Positions 10,161 through 19,655 of a stretch of DNA of 64,000 nt are shown here, piece after piece (position 1 is the stretch's first letter; every line of letters begins with the position of its first letter). The notes beneath the pieces were generated by a model. That model was not told where the DNA came from. It ran no database searches and worked only from the letters and a program-made list of their open reading frames with translations. The translations under genes were made by a program, and so were the position numbers. The DNA is taken from positions 26,109 to 90,108 of the forward strand of contig JBKCOM010000065.1 of NCBI GenBank assembly GCA_046309775.1, read 5' to 3'. The DNA is from JAIXWP01 sp046309775 (lineage in GTDB: Bacteria > Bacteroidota > Bacteroidia > Flavobacteriales_D > Sanyastnellaceae).

Positions 10161-10197
10161 AAACAAAATGCCCAGCCGAATAATCGACTGGGCATTT
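10161..10197 (-). terminator. Terminator of the HtrA gene
   Basis: A 9-bp stem (10167-10175 with 10188-10196) extends after one mismatch by 3 bp around an ATAA loop. On the minus strand it is followed by TTTTGTTTTT. It lies 22 nt beyond the htrA stop. Confidence 0.75.
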
Positions 10198-10218
10198 ATG
10201 ATGAATATCAGAATATCC

Positions 10219-11676
10219 TTAATTCAGAGAGAAACCATAATAAGCTTTGGTTCCATTCGGATAGATACCTTCCAACATAATGTTGCCTGATTTACCGCTT
10301 ATTGCGGTCTTTAAATCCTCAGGAGAATTGATTGGAGTGCTATCTATTTTAGTGATGATAAAGCCTCTTTGAACACCAATAGATTTCAATTTACCTGTGT
10401 TCAATGCCTGAATTTTAGCTCCACCCTTGATTCTGAGCGCTTCTTTGTCACTGTCACTGGGAGCAATGAAATCAGCCCCTAATGTTGACAAAGAAACTTC
10501 TGCTTTCGCCGTAAAGTCTTCCAATTCTGCCTTACCGTCACGATTGCGAAGAGTGACACTGACTACTTGAGTTTTCTTATCCCTCCATACGGTAACATTC
10601 ACCTTATCGCCAGGGCGATACTTCGTAATCTGCTCTTGCAATTCAGGAACATTTCGAACACTAACTTCCCCTACTTTCAAAATGATATCACCTTCTTTCA
10701 TTCCTCCATCGGCCGCAGCTCCACCGTCGGTGAGAGCACTCACATAAACACCCGCCACTTGAGTTAGTCCTTTTTCCTTCGCTTCGGTTTCTGAAACGTC
10801 TTTGATACGTACTCCAATAAATGCACGCTGCACATTACCAAATTTGATCAAGTCTTCTGCAACTTTTTTAGCAATCGTTGTCGGTACTGCGAATGAATAA
10901 CCGCTATAAGCGCCAGTGCGAGATGCAATCGCAGTATTAATTCCTATCAATTCACCGCGGACATTCACAAGGGCACCACCACTATTACCAGGATTTACAG
11001 CAGCATCTGTTTGGATGAAAGACTCGACTGGAAATATCTCTTCACTCGAATTGCGCTCCGACAATAAATTGATATTTCTAGCCTTTGCACTAACGATTCC
11101 CGCCGTGACCGTGCTAGTGAGCTCGAATGGATTTCCAACTGCTAAAACCCACTGCCCTACACGAACCTCTTCGGAATTTCCCCACGGAATCGTTGGCAGA
11201 TTCTTTTCATCAATTTTTAAAACAGCAATGTCCGTGCTTGGGTCGCGTCCGACAATGGTAGCATCATAATTCTTGTTGTTGTTCAAGGTCACTGTAACTT
11301 TTTCGGCGCCGTCCACAACGTGATTATTGGTGACGATATAACCATCGTTGCTTACGATTACCCCTGACCCAGTGCCAAGCTGAACGCGAGGCTCCTGCTG
11401 GTATCCAAAGAAATCAATCCAAGGATTATAAACGTTCTGTACCTTTGATTGTGTCTTAACGTGCACCACCGCGTTTACAGATCGCTCTGCAGCCGCTGTA
11501 AAATCAAGAGTACCGTCGGGTATCGCCGCATAATTCGTGGTATAAACAGGAGGGCTCGATTGGGCGAATGAAAAATCAGCCGCTTTTGACTCTTTATTTA
11601 AAAATGAATATGCTCCCAAAGCCACGAATCCGCCGAAGAGAGCTGAAGCGAATAGCATTAAATTCTTCTTCATCAT
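10219..11676 (-). CDS. degP: HtrA/DegP-family periplasmic serine protease with two PDZ domains
   Basis: This periplasmic protease and chaperone acts on misfolded envelope proteins. From ATG 11676 the product is 485 residues, with an N-terminal signal/TM segment (LMLFASALFGGFVALGAYSF). The trypsin-like domain carries the full triad: His119 in TNNHVVDG, Asp149 in STDIAVL and Ser232 in NPGNSGGAL. PDZ1 starts near FIGVRI and a shorter PDZ2 occupies the C-terminus (GFIITKIDSTPI). The start is set by AAAGGAAAAAG just upstream and by the signal peptide; the 26-residue extension to 11754 is not needed. A TAATTTTG box lies about 30 nt upstream. Confidence 0.93.
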   Translation of the reverse strand: MMKKNLMLFASALFGGFVALGAYSFLNKESKAADFSFAQSSPPVYTTNYAAIPDGTLDFTAAAERSVNAVVHVKTQSKVQNVYNPWIDFFGYQQEPRVQLGTGSGVIVSNDGYIVTNNHVVDGAEKVTVTLNNNKNYDATIVGRDPSTDIAVLKIDEKNLPTIPWGNSEEVRVGQWVLAVGNPFELTSTVTAGIVSAKARNINLLSERNSSEEIFPVESFIQTDAAVNPGNSGGALVNVRGELIGINTAIASRTGAYSGYSFAVPTTIAKKVAEDLIKFGNVQRAFIGVRIKDVSETEAKEKGLTQVAGVYVSALTDGGAAADGGMKEGDIILKVGEVSVRNVPELQEQITKYRPGDKVNVTVWRDKKTQVVSVTLRNRDGKAELEDFTAKAEVSLSTLGADFIAPSDSDKEALRIKGGAKIQALNTGKLKSIGVQRGFIITKIDSTPINSPEDLKTAISGKSGNIMLEGIYPNGTKAYYGFSLN

Positions 11677-11706
11677 AACTTTTTCCTTTAATACTTGTTT
11701 AGAATT

Positions 11707-11714
11707 CAAAATTA
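11707..11714 (-). promoter_or_regulatory. Bacteroidota -7 box upstream of htrA
   Basis: On the minus strand it reads TAATTTTG, an exact TAnnTTTG match, 30 nt before the htrA start. No good -33 TTTG is visible. Confidence 0.5.
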
Positions 11715-11828
11715 ACGAGCAATAATTTAAAGATTGTGTTAACGTTGCTAACAAGTGTTAAGCCATTTTTTGTTCGGCGAAAAACACTGTTATTGGTATG
11801 ACAAAATTATAGTTCCAAACTTTAGTGC

Positions 11829-11836
11829 TAGGTTTG
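11829..11836 (+). promoter_or_regulatory. -7 box TAGGTTTG, 4 nt before the DUF4249 start
   Basis: This is an exact TAnnTTTG match ending 4 nt before ATG 11841. Transcription would begin at or next to the start codon. Confidence 0.55.
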
Positions 11837-11840
11837 CATC

Positions 11841-12836
11841 ATGAAAAAATTTCAGACTTTTATTCTCCTTTTTTCTACAGGAATCTTATTCATGCTGCTC
11901 TCTGGATGTGAAAAGGAAATAACAGTGGACTTGCCAGAGGTAGAGGCTAAAATTGTGGTAGAAGGCACCATTGAACAAGGTCAGCCTCCTATTGTACTTC
12001 TCACCTATTCACAAGGATATTTCGAACCAACAAACCTTTCTTCTCTTGAGGATTTCTTTGTTAGAAATGCCACTGTGCGTCTCAGTAACGGCTCTATCAC
12101 CGAAGAATTAACAGAGATTTGCTCTGAAGATCTCACCGCGGAACAGCTTGAACTAATCGCCGAGCTTGTTGGATTCACACCTGATCAGTTGCAGGGATTT
12201 AACCTGTGCGCATACACCACTTTTAATACCGAGTTGTGGGGCGAAGAAGGAAAAACATATACGCTTACGGTTTCAAAAGATGAACATAACCTAAGCGCAA
12301 CCACTAAAATCAATAACTTGGTGGAACTTGACAGCTTGTGGTTTTCAATCCCAAACGAAGATCCAGGAGATAGCCTCGGCTTCATATTCGGTATTTTGAG
12401 TGATCCTGATACTGCTGGGAACGCATACCGATGGTACGCAAAAAGAATCAATCAATATCCAAGCTGGGCTCCAGATGGATTGGCAGGCCAACAAAAAGAT
12501 CCAAATTTTATCGCACCATTGGGGTCGGTCTTCGATGACACTTTTTTTAATGGCCTAGAATTCGAGTTTGGATACTTCAGAGGAACAGGTCCTAACCCCT
12601 CCAAATTCGATGATTTAAATGAAGAACGCGGATTCTTCAAAAGGGGAGATACAGTTGCTGTAAGAGGTTGTGTTATTGATTTGAAAGCGTTCCGCTTTAT
12701 AGATAGCTATGAAAATCAAGTAGCTAATCAAGGAAGTCCTTTTGCAGTGCCCTATAATCTAGAATCTAATGTCATCGGTGGCCTCGGTGCATTTATAGGT
12801 TACGGCGCCGTTTATGACACTGTTATCTGTCAATAG
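11841..12836 (+). CDS. DUF4249 family lipoprotein
   Basis: A 331-residue lipoprotein with lipobox LLSGC (Cys about residue 23) followed by EKEITVDLP, the typical DUF4249 beginning. Later family-like features are EAKIVVEGTI, ATVRLSNG and YTLTVS. DUF4249 genes usually follow a TonB-dependent receptor in Bacteroidota and are thought to be outer-membrane accessory lipoproteins. No receptor gene is adjacent here, so this copy is isolated. A TAGGTTTG box ends 4 nt before the ATG, leaving essentially no leader. Confidence 0.85.
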   Translation: MKKFQTFILLFSTGILFMLLSGCEKEITVDLPEVEAKIVVEGTIEQGQPPIVLLTYSQGYFEPTNLSSLEDFFVRNATVRLSNGSITEELTEICSEDLTAEQLELIAELVGFTPDQLQGFNLCAYTTFNTELWGEEGKTYTLTVSKDEHNLSATTKINNLVELDSLWFSIPNEDPGDSLGFIFGILSDPDTAGNAYRWYAKRINQYPSWAPDGLAGQQKDPNFIAPLGSVFDDTFFNGLEFEFGYFRGTGPNPSKFDDLNEERGFFKRGDTVAVRGCVIDLKAFRFIDSYENQVANQGSPFAVPYNLESNVIGGLGAFIGYGAVYDTVICQ

Positions 12837-12873
12837 AGTGACGAATATCACAAACTTATCTTCTCATTCATAG

Positions 12874-12881
12874 TACTTTTG
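12874..12881 (+). promoter_or_regulatory. -7 box TACTTTTG, 4 nt before the DUF983 start
   Basis: This is an exact TAnnTTTG match separated from ATG 12886 by CGGC. It predicts a leaderless or near-leaderless mRNA. Confidence 0.55.
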
Positions 12882-12885
12882 CGGC

Positions 12886-13305
12886 ATGTCCACACAGAGT
12901 AAAAAATCGATGTTCACCTCGATGGTGACACTTCAATGTCCGCAGTGTCGAGCATCTCATATGTTTGAAAATCCGAACACGTATTCTTTAAGAAAATTAG
13001 GAGTAAATAAAAAAGTTTGTGACAATTGTGGCGCTGATTTGCAGCCGGAGCCAGGGTTTTATTTTGGTGCCGCATATGTCAGCTGGGCACTTACGGTAGC
13101 ATTATGGGTTTCCGTGCTTGTTGCCCTCAAAGTATTTGACGCAATGGGCTGGATAGACTTTGCTTTTCTCACTCATCCAAAGACCTTCCTTCTCTCGGGG
13201 ATAGGGCTAAGTATTTTAACGTTCCCCTACATGTTTCGTCTTTCTAGAAGTATTTGGGCTCACTTTTTTATTAAGCCTAAAGAAGAAAGTGAGGAGTTAG
13301 CATAG
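12886..13305 (+). CDS. DUF983 membrane protein with two CxxC motifs
   Basis: The 139-residue product starts with a zinc-ribbon-like region (CPQCRASHMF at about residue 18 and CDNCGADL at about 46). GFYFGAAYVSW and two TM helices follow, the standard DUF983 layout. Its function is not established. It lies 49 nt after the DUF4249 gene but has its own -7 box, so it can be transcribed separately. The length is normal for the family. Confidence 0.9.
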   Translation: MSTQSKKSMFTSMVTLQCPQCRASHMFENPNTYSLRKLGVNKKVCDNCGADLQPEPGFYFGAAYVSWALTVALWVSVLVALKVFDAMGWIDFAFLTHPKTFLLSGIGLSILTFPYMFRLSRSIWAHFFIKPKEESEELA

Positions 13306-13353
13306 TTAATCTTGGGTTAACACTGACTTGAAAACAATCTTATGATGAATGGC

Positions 13354-13361
13354 TACCTTTG
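13354..13361 (+). promoter_or_regulatory. -7 box TACCTTTG upstream of the T9SS type B gene
   Basis: This is an exact TAnnTTTG match, 16 nt before ATG 13378. A CTTG lies about 23 nt further upstream as a possible -33 element. Confidence 0.6.
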
Positions 13362-13377
13362 CAGCCATTCGTACATC

Positions 13378-16300
13378 ATGATTAGGAAGAATTTGCTTAT
13401 CACGGCACTGACACTCTTGGCAGCGTCGTTTTGTAATGTAACCAGCGCCCAATGCATTGTCATTAATGAAATACTTATTGACGGCCCTGGCAGCGCTGAT
13501 GGTCAAGCCCCTAACTCTGAAGAATGGATTGAGTTGTACAACACCTGCAATACACCTGTTGATATAAGTTGTTTTGCCTTGGCTGATGGAGATTTTGTAA
13601 TTAGAATACCAGCAGGCTCAATTATTCCAGCACAAGGTTATTTTACAATTGGAAGTCCAAACTCGGCAATTCCTCTCGATCTTGATCAAACCACCTGTGG
13701 ATGTGCGAATCCCGCTAATCAGAGCATCATATTTACGAATGGTACAGAACAATTAGTTCTGTTGGATAATAATGGGCAAATTCAAGATGCGGTAATATGG
13801 GGCGGCGGACAAGCACTGCCATTTACCGTTTCGTCTGCACCTGCGGGTTGCAGTGCCATCAATACTGTTGTTTCAAACGCTAACGCCAATTTTGAAACGT
13901 TGCCCCTAGACGCCAATGATGGTGGTTGTTCCTATGCCCGTTTATGCGATGGTTCAGCTACGTGGGAACTGCGATGTGGCACTAATATTTCGGCAGACGC
14001 TTCAAACGGAGAGCCCTTCGTCGTCGACTTTGACGCAAGCGCTTCTATCATTTGTGAAGGAGAATGCATTTCATTTTCCGACCTTTCAGTAGGAGGCTCA
14101 ACCAGTTGGAACTGGACTTTTACGGGAGCTGCCACCACAAGCTCCTCTCTGCAAAATCCAAATAACATCTGCTACAACACTCCAGGCAATTATAGCGTAA
14201 CTCTCACAGCGTCCAACGGCTGTTCCAACGCTACCCTCACCGTTCCAAATTTCATTCAAGTTACTGCTTCTAGTGCTCCCATCATTGCCGCCAATGGCCC
14301 AACGAGTTTCTGCGAGGGCGACGAAGTGACACTCAGCACCTTGCCATCCGGTAACTATCAATGGTTTGAAAGTGGAAACCCAATCGCAAATGCTACCTCA
14401 AACAGCATTACTGTTAATAGCTCTGGAATCTATACTGTGGCTCCATCTAATGGCTCATGTGGTGCCGAAAGTAATCCTATTCAAGTGAATGTCTTTACAG
14501 CCCCATTTGTAGATATTATTGCCGAAGGAACAACGCAAATTTGCACAGGTCAATCTGTTGTTTTGTCTACCAATATCAACGCGGAATTTCAATGGCTTGA
14601 ATCTGGAAACATTCTCCTCGGTCAAGACGCTTCAAGTTTTCAAGCCACAGAAGCTGGTAATTACTCTCTCTTGGCCACCGAAAATGGCTGCACTTCTGAA
14701 TCCAACGTTATCATTGTAGAAGAGATTAATTTAAACCCCATTGCCATTTCAAGCACTGATGATGTTTTGTGCTTGGGGGAATCAACTACACTATCGGTCA
14801 ACTCCTCTGAATCAAATTTCGTTTGGTATTTAAACAATCAAATTATACCTGGAGAATCTAGTAATACCATTGTTGCAAATGAACCCGGAACTTATGCGGC
14901 GGAAGTAATCAACGCTACTTGTCCAGTCACTATAAATCCGATAGATATCATAGCTGGTCAAATTCCAACAGGATTCATTGCTCCTCTTCAGGACATACAG
15001 CTTTGTGAGGGTACAACGGCAGAGCTCTCACTTACCGGAAATTTTTCAAACTTTAACTGGACCTTGGAAGGCATTGAATTCAATAATACATCAACCACCA
15101 TTAATGTTTCACAAGCAGGAAATTACTCAGCAATTGTTGCTAGTGCAGATGGTTGTGAAGTATCGTTAACTGAAGTAGTATCGGTTGTGACAATCATTCC
15201 CGAAGTAGTTGTGCTTAGTTCAAGTGAAGGAAATAATATTTGTCAAGGAAATACTACCGATATAATTGCTCCTATAAATCTTTCAAATTATCAATGGGCT
15301 CTCAACAATGTAAATCTTGCTTCGACAGCCAGTACTCTTTCTAATCAAGGCATCGGCAACTACACACTCAACGCATTGGATGCAAATGGCTGCGAATTAA
15401 GCGCCGGCATTAGTATTGTTCAAAGCCCCAATCCTGTGATTACGATCAATCCAGGTAGCGACGTAGTGGTGTGTGCAGAAAACGTACTAATTACCGCTAC
15501 CGGAGGTAATGTCTACCAATGGTTTTTTAATGGCGATGAAATCATTGGCGAAAACGGAAATACACTGTCGGCAAGCGAAAGCGGAAATTATTACGCCTCA
15601 TCGACCAACGCTCAGGGCTGCTCTGGACAGAGTGTAGAAATTTCAATTTTCCTGGAAGGAACTTTTGATTTTGAAATTATCGAACCTACAGAACCAGTAT
15701 GCGAAGGTGGCTCTATCGTTCTTTCGCTTCCACAAACGTTTTCTAGCTATAATTGGTCCACCGGACAAACGACTAATTCTATAACGGTTACTCAAGACGG
15801 GGTCTACTCTGTGCAAGTCACCAATAGCGAGGGCTGCTCCGCAATTGATGATATCAATATTTCTTTTGTAAAAATCCCAGAGATTGAACTCATTTCTACA
15901 TTCAGAAGTGATTGTGTGAATGGAACAGAAGTGGTCGCCATATCTGAAGGACTGATATCATGGGAAATTTCTCCCTTTATCACCTTGCTTGATAACAACA
16001 GGATTTTGGCCAACCCAGAGTCAAGTTCAACCTTTAACGTTACATCAACCATTGGTGAATGCGAAAGCCAGACTTCCTTCCAAATCATAGTTGAATGTCC
16101 AACGCTCTTTATTCCCAATGTTTTCACTCCAAATGATGATGGCGTCAATGACTTCTTTCGAATTGAAGGTCAGTACTTAGGCGATTATGAGATGATTATT
16201 TTCAACCGCTGGGGAGATGAAATTTATCGAAGCAACGACAGCAACAGGGGTTGGAACGGCGGAATTAATGGTTATTATGCACCTGATGGAACATATAATT

Positions 16301-16383
16301 ATGTGCTTAAAATACAAGACCAAAATGGCCAGCCACTATTCGGTGATGGGGTTTTCTATGGAACGGTAACGTTACTTCGCTAA
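13378..16383 (+). CDS. Secreted lamin-tail/PKD protein with T9SS type B (gliding-associated) C-terminal domain
   Basis: From ATG 13378 (MIRKNLLIT...) the product is about 1001 residues with a Sec signal ending near SAQ. A lamin-tail domain comes first (IVINEILIDGPG, EEWIELYNTC). A PKD module follows (SFSDLSVGG, WNWTFTGA), then six or so Ig-like repeats with the pattern CEGxxVxLS...YQWFxSG. The last ~90 residues are a type B sorting domain starting FIPNVFTPNDDGVND, with FNRWGDEIY, ending TVTLLR. It is predicted to be exported by the T9SS to the surface or medium. The ATG at 13342 overlaps the -7 box and is rejected. Its stop directly abuts the convergent ABC transporter stop. Confidence 0.93.
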   Translation: MIRKNLLITALTLLAASFCNVTSAQCIVINEILIDGPGSADGQAPNSEEWIELYNTCNTPVDISCFALADGDFVIRIPAGSIIPAQGYFTIGSPNSAIPLDLDQTTCGCANPANQSIIFTNGTEQLVLLDNNGQIQDAVIWGGGQALPFTVSSAPAGCSAINTVVSNANANFETLPLDANDGGCSYARLCDGSATWELRCGTNISADASNGEPFVVDFDASASIICEGECISFSDLSVGGSTSWNWTFTGAATTSSSLQNPNNICYNTPGNYSVTLTASNGCSNATLTVPNFIQVTASSAPIIAANGPTSFCEGDEVTLSTLPSGNYQWFESGNPIANATSNSITVNSSGIYTVAPSNGSCGAESNPIQVNVFTAPFVDIIAEGTTQICTGQSVVLSTNINAEFQWLESGNILLGQDASSFQATEAGNYSLLATENGCTSESNVIIVEEINLNPIAISSTDDVLCLGESTTLSVNSSESNFVWYLNNQIIPGESSNTIVANEPGTYAAEVINATCPVTINPIDIIAGQIPTGFIAPLQDIQLCEGTTAELSLTGNFSNFNWTLEGIEFNNTSTTINVSQAGNYSAIVASADGCEVSLTEVVSVVTIIPEVVVLSSSEGNNICQGNTTDIIAPINLSNYQWALNNVNLASTASTLSNQGIGNYTLNALDANGCELSAGISIVQSPNPVITINPGSDVVVCAENVLITATGGNVYQWFFNGDEIIGENGNTLSASESGNYYASSTNAQGCSGQSVEISIFLEGTFDFEIIEPTEPVCEGGSIVLSLPQTFSSYNWSTGQTTNSITVTQDGVYSVQVTNSEGCSAIDDINISFVKIPEIELISTFRSDCVNGTEVVAISEGLISWEISPFITLLDNNRILANPESSSTFNVTSTIGECESQTSFQIIVECPTLFIPNVFTPNDDGVNDFFRIEGQYLGDYEMIIFNRWGDEIYRSNDSNRGWNGGINGYYAPDGTYNYVLKIQDQNGQPLFGDGVFYGTVTLLR

Positions 16384-18198
16384 TCAACCAAAATTCTGCA
16401 TTTCTACGAGCGCTTTGTAGCTTCCCGCCTTCCGCATCAACTCCTCGTGAGTGCCAGACTCTGCAATCACACCGTTTTGAATAACAACTATCAAATCCGC
16501 CTTTTGAATTGTGCTCAACCGATGCGCTATTACCAAAGAGGTGCGATTTTCCATCAAACGATAGATGGCATCCTGAACAAGCTTTTCACTCTGCGTATCC
16601 AAAGCTGATGTCGCTTCATCCAAGATAAGTATTGGAGGATTCTTAAATATCGCGCGCGCAATTGCCAACCTTTGTTTTTGTCCACCGCTCAATTTATTAC
16701 CCCCTTCCCCTACCACGAAATCATATTTGCCATCAAGCCTTACAATAAACTCTTCAGCATTAGCAATACGCGCCGCAGATTCAATGCGATCCATTTGAAT
16801 TCCAGAACTACCCAACGAAATATTATTTCTAACGCTTTCATTAAACAGAATACTATCCTGAGAAACAAAACCCATGTGTTTTCTTACTTCCTCCACTTGA
16901 TAATCTTTGAGAGAAACTCCATCGATGAGAACCTCTCCGTTGGTTGGATCATAGAACCTCGCCAATAACGAAGCCATGGTCGATTTTCCGCCACCGCTGG
17001 GCCCCACTAATGCAACAGTTTGTCCCTTTTTTATCTTCAAATTAACGCCCTTAATAACAGACTTTTCTCCATATCCAAAATGTACGTCTCTAAACTCAAT
17101 CTCCTCTTTGAACTCCTCAAGTTTTCGCGCATCTTTCTTATCGCTTACACTCTCTTCAGCTCTCAATATTTCATTTATCCGTTCAAGTGAGACATACCCC
17201 TTATTTATTTTAAATACGGCGTCTGACAGCGCTCTTGCAGGTGGAATAATCTGCGAAAAAACAAGCAAGTAAAATATCAACAACTCACCTGCCAACTCGC
17301 CTCGAATCACAACAGTTCCGCCAAAATAGAGCAATACCGCAATAACAGTAAGTGCTATAACTTCGCTCATTGGAGAACTCAGATACTCCCTTCTATAAAG
17401 CTTATGCATCAAGCGAAAGAAAAAGTCATTATTGCGATCAAACTTTTGTTTGAATTGCTTTTCAGCGTTAAAGACCTTGACTATTTTAATTCCTGATAAT
17501 GTTTCGTCGATGATGGATACGAGATCGCTCAAACTCCCTTTTCCCCTGCGTGCAGCATTTTTAAGACTCTTTGCTATAACCGAAATCAAAAAGCCACTTA
17601 CTGGTAAAAAAATAAGGGCGAAAATTGTCAACTTCCAATTCAAAGCAAACAATGTGATCAATGAACTAATAATCATCACAGGAGATTTGAATGTGGCCTC
17701 AATAGCACCTATCACACTGAATTCAATCTCCATCAAATCATTAGTCATTCTCGAAATTAAATCCCCTTTGCGCTCATTTGAAAAATATGCCATGGGCAGT
17801 CGAAGGATTTTATCGTAAAGATTTTCTCTCAAATCTCTACTCACAGCGGTGCGAATCATCGCAATACTCATCACCCCAGCGTAGGCAACAAGATTTTTTA
17901 ATAATGCGAGAACGATAATTCCAAAACACATCCACAACAGCGCACTCAGCTGACCATGAACCGAAATATAGGATTCAAGTTTTAAACTTAATTCATACCA
18001 CAGGTTATTTATAAAACTACTGTCCTCACTGGGTTTCTCTGGAGAAGAACCTGCCTTCAATATTATTTGAAGAAAAGGGATGAGAGAAGCAAACGTAAAT
18101 AAAGAAAAGATTGCGTTTAGAACATTGAACAAGAAGTTTGATAGCAAACTTGCTTTATAAGGTTTTATAAGCGCGAATATTTCACGATACTTTTTCAT
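16384..18198 (-). CDS. MsbA-like ABC exporter (fused TM and ATPase)
   Basis: A 604-residue half-transporter with six TM helices in about residues 15-320 and a C-terminal ATPase domain. Walker A is GPSGGGKST (399-407), the signature is LSGGQ (503-507), Walker B is ILILDEA (523-529), and the H-loop is IAHRLST. The closest types are MsbA-like lipid flippases and the multidrug exporters of the same subfamily; sequence alone does not settle the substrate. It lies 4 nt downstream of purB on the same strand, so it is probably co-transcribed. Its stop abuts the convergent T9SS gene. Confidence 0.92.
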   Translation of the reverse strand: MKKYREIFALIKPYKASLLSNFLFNVLNAIFSLFTFASLIPFLQIILKAGSSPEKPSEDSSFINNLWYELSLKLESYISVHGQLSALLWMCFGIIVLALLKNLVAYAGVMSIAMIRTAVSRDLRENLYDKILRLPMAYFSNERKGDLISRMTNDLMEIEFSVIGAIEATFKSPVMIISSLITLFALNWKLTIFALIFLPVSGFLISVIAKSLKNAARRGKGSLSDLVSIIDETLSGIKIVKVFNAEKQFKQKFDRNNDFFFRLMHKLYRREYLSSPMSEVIALTVIAVLLYFGGTVVIRGELAGELLIFYLLVFSQIIPPARALSDAVFKINKGYVSLERINEILRAEESVSDKKDARKLEEFKEEIEFRDVHFGYGEKSVIKGVNLKIKKGQTVALVGPSGGGKSTMASLLARFYDPTNGEVLIDGVSLKDYQVEEVRKHMGFVSQDSILFNESVRNNISLGSSGIQMDRIESAARIANAEEFIVRLDGKYDFVVGEGGNKLSGGQKQRLAIARAIFKNPPILILDEATSALDTQSEKLVQDAIYRLMENRTSLVIAHRLSTIQKADLIVVIQNGVIAESGTHEELMRKAGSYKALVEMQNFG

Positions 18199-18202
18199 TC
18201 AC

Positions 18203-19570
18203 TCAAGCCAATTCGTTGTCTAACAAATTTACTCCAGTATAATTAGAAGGCGTTATAGCCTTTAATTCCGCCTTCACTGTGGCATTTACATCAAGAGAAT
18301 CAATAAACGCATGAATATCATTCTGGGTAATTTCTGATTTTCCTCTGGTCAAAGCCTTCAATGCCTCGTATGGCTGCGGATATTTTTCTCTCCTCAAAAT
18401 CGTTTGAATAGCTTCGGCAACCACTGCCCAATTCGATTCTAAATCACGCTCTAAAGCCGCTAGATTGAGATTTAACTTACCTAATCCTTTCTCAATGGAA
18501 TTGAGGGCAATAATCGTATGTGCCATTGGAACACCAATATTTCTTAGTACCGTGCTATCTGTAAGATCTCTTTGCAGTCGACTGATAGGAAGTTTAGAAG
18601 AAAAATGTTCAAAGAGCGCATTTGCGACCCCAAGATTTCCTTCTGCATTTTCAAAATCAATTGGGTTTACTTTGTGCGGCATTGCAGATGATCCTACTTC
18701 TCCCTCTTTAAGTTTTTGCTTGAAATAGTCCATCGAAACGTACGTCCACATGTCGCGACAGAGGTCTACCAGAATATTGTTTGTTCGCTTTATGGCATCG
18801 AATACTGCTGCAAGATTATCGTAATGTTCTATTTGTGTAGTAAACTTTGATCGTTTTAACCCCAATTTTTCTGCTAAAAAAAGCGTTGCAAACTCTACCC
18901 AATCTATATTCGGATAAGCTACATGATGTGCATTAAAATTACCCGTGGCACCTCCAAATTTTGCGGAGTAGGGAATCTCTTCAAGACGAGTGAGCTGTTC
19001 GTCGAGGCGCTCTACAAATACATACACCTCTTTCCCAAGTTTAGTTGGTGAAGCCGGTTGGCCATGAGTTCTTGCCAACATAGCAATATCTTTCCATTGT
19101 GTAGACAGCTCCACTAGCTTCTCTACCACTCTGTCTACCGCAGGAATGTATATTTGGTCTACAGCATCACGCATAGAAGCGGGAATCGCTGTGTTATTAA
19201 TATCTTGAGACGTGAGTCCGAAGTGTATAAACTCCTTAAACTCTTGTAAGCCGTGCTGATCGAAAACTTCTTTAATGAAATATTCAACAGCTTTTACATC
19301 ATGATTGGTAGTGCGCTCCATTTCTTTTATGCGCTCCGCATCTTTTTGAGAAAAGGATTCATAAACCTCTCTCAAGGCTTTTATCTTTTCCTCAGGAAAA
19401 CTGGAAAGTTGGGGCAAAGGCAACTCTACCAGGGCAATGAAATACTCCACCTCCACCCAAACGCGGTAGCGGATGAGGGCGTATTCGCTGAAGTATGAAC
19501 TCAAAGGCTCTGCTTGCTTTCTGTAGCGCCCATCAACTGGGGAAATGGCATATAAAGGAGTGAACTCCAT
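18203..19570 (-). CDS. purB: Adenylosuccinate lyase
   Basis: It cleaves SAICAR to AICAR and adenylosuccinate to AMP in purine synthesis. The 455-residue length equals the E. coli-type enzyme. It starts with YAISPVDGRYR and carries TSQDINNTA, the fumarase/aspartase signature GSSAMPHKVNPIDFENAEG with the mobile catalytic Ser loop, and HGQPASPTKLGKE. It is the first gene of a probable two-gene unit with the ABC exporter. The upstream region is shared with the divergent hydrolase gene. Confidence 0.96.
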   Translation of the reverse strand: MEFTPLYAISPVDGRYRKQAEPLSSYFSEYALIRYRVWVEVEYFIALVELPLPQLSSFPEEKIKALREVYESFSQKDAERIKEMERTTNHDVKAVEYFIKEVFDQHGLQEFKEFIHFGLTSQDINNTAIPASMRDAVDQIYIPAVDRVVEKLVELSTQWKDIAMLARTHGQPASPTKLGKEVYVFVERLDEQLTRLEEIPYSAKFGGATGNFNAHHVAYPNIDWVEFATLFLAEKLGLKRSKFTTQIEHYDNLAAVFDAIKRTNNILVDLCRDMWTYVSMDYFKQKLKEGEVGSSAMPHKVNPIDFENAEGNLGVANALFEHFSSKLPISRLQRDLTDSTVLRNIGVPMAHTIIALNSIEKGLGKLNLNLAALERDLESNWAVVAEAIQTILRREKYPQPYEALKALTRGKSEITQNDIHAFIDSLDVNATVKAELKAITPSNYTGVNLLDNELA

Positions 19571-19626
19571 AATTGGACTTATTAAGAAAGTCGCGAAAAT
19601 ACGAATTACCTGCCGAATGAATCACT

Positions 19627-19634
19627 TACATTCG
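19627..19634 (+). promoter_or_regulatory. -7-like box TACATTCG upstream of the MBL-fold gene
   Basis: One mismatch (T to C) to TAnnTTTG, 21 nt before ATG 19656. The same TTCG variant recurs before other genes here. Confidence 0.4.
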
Positions 19635-19655
19635 TGGCGCAAGACAATTTATCTC

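Noticed and set aside
13342..13377. ATG start at 13342 for the lamin-tail protein
   Set aside because: It precedes the -7 box, so it would lie upstream of the transcription start, and it would bury the signal peptide.
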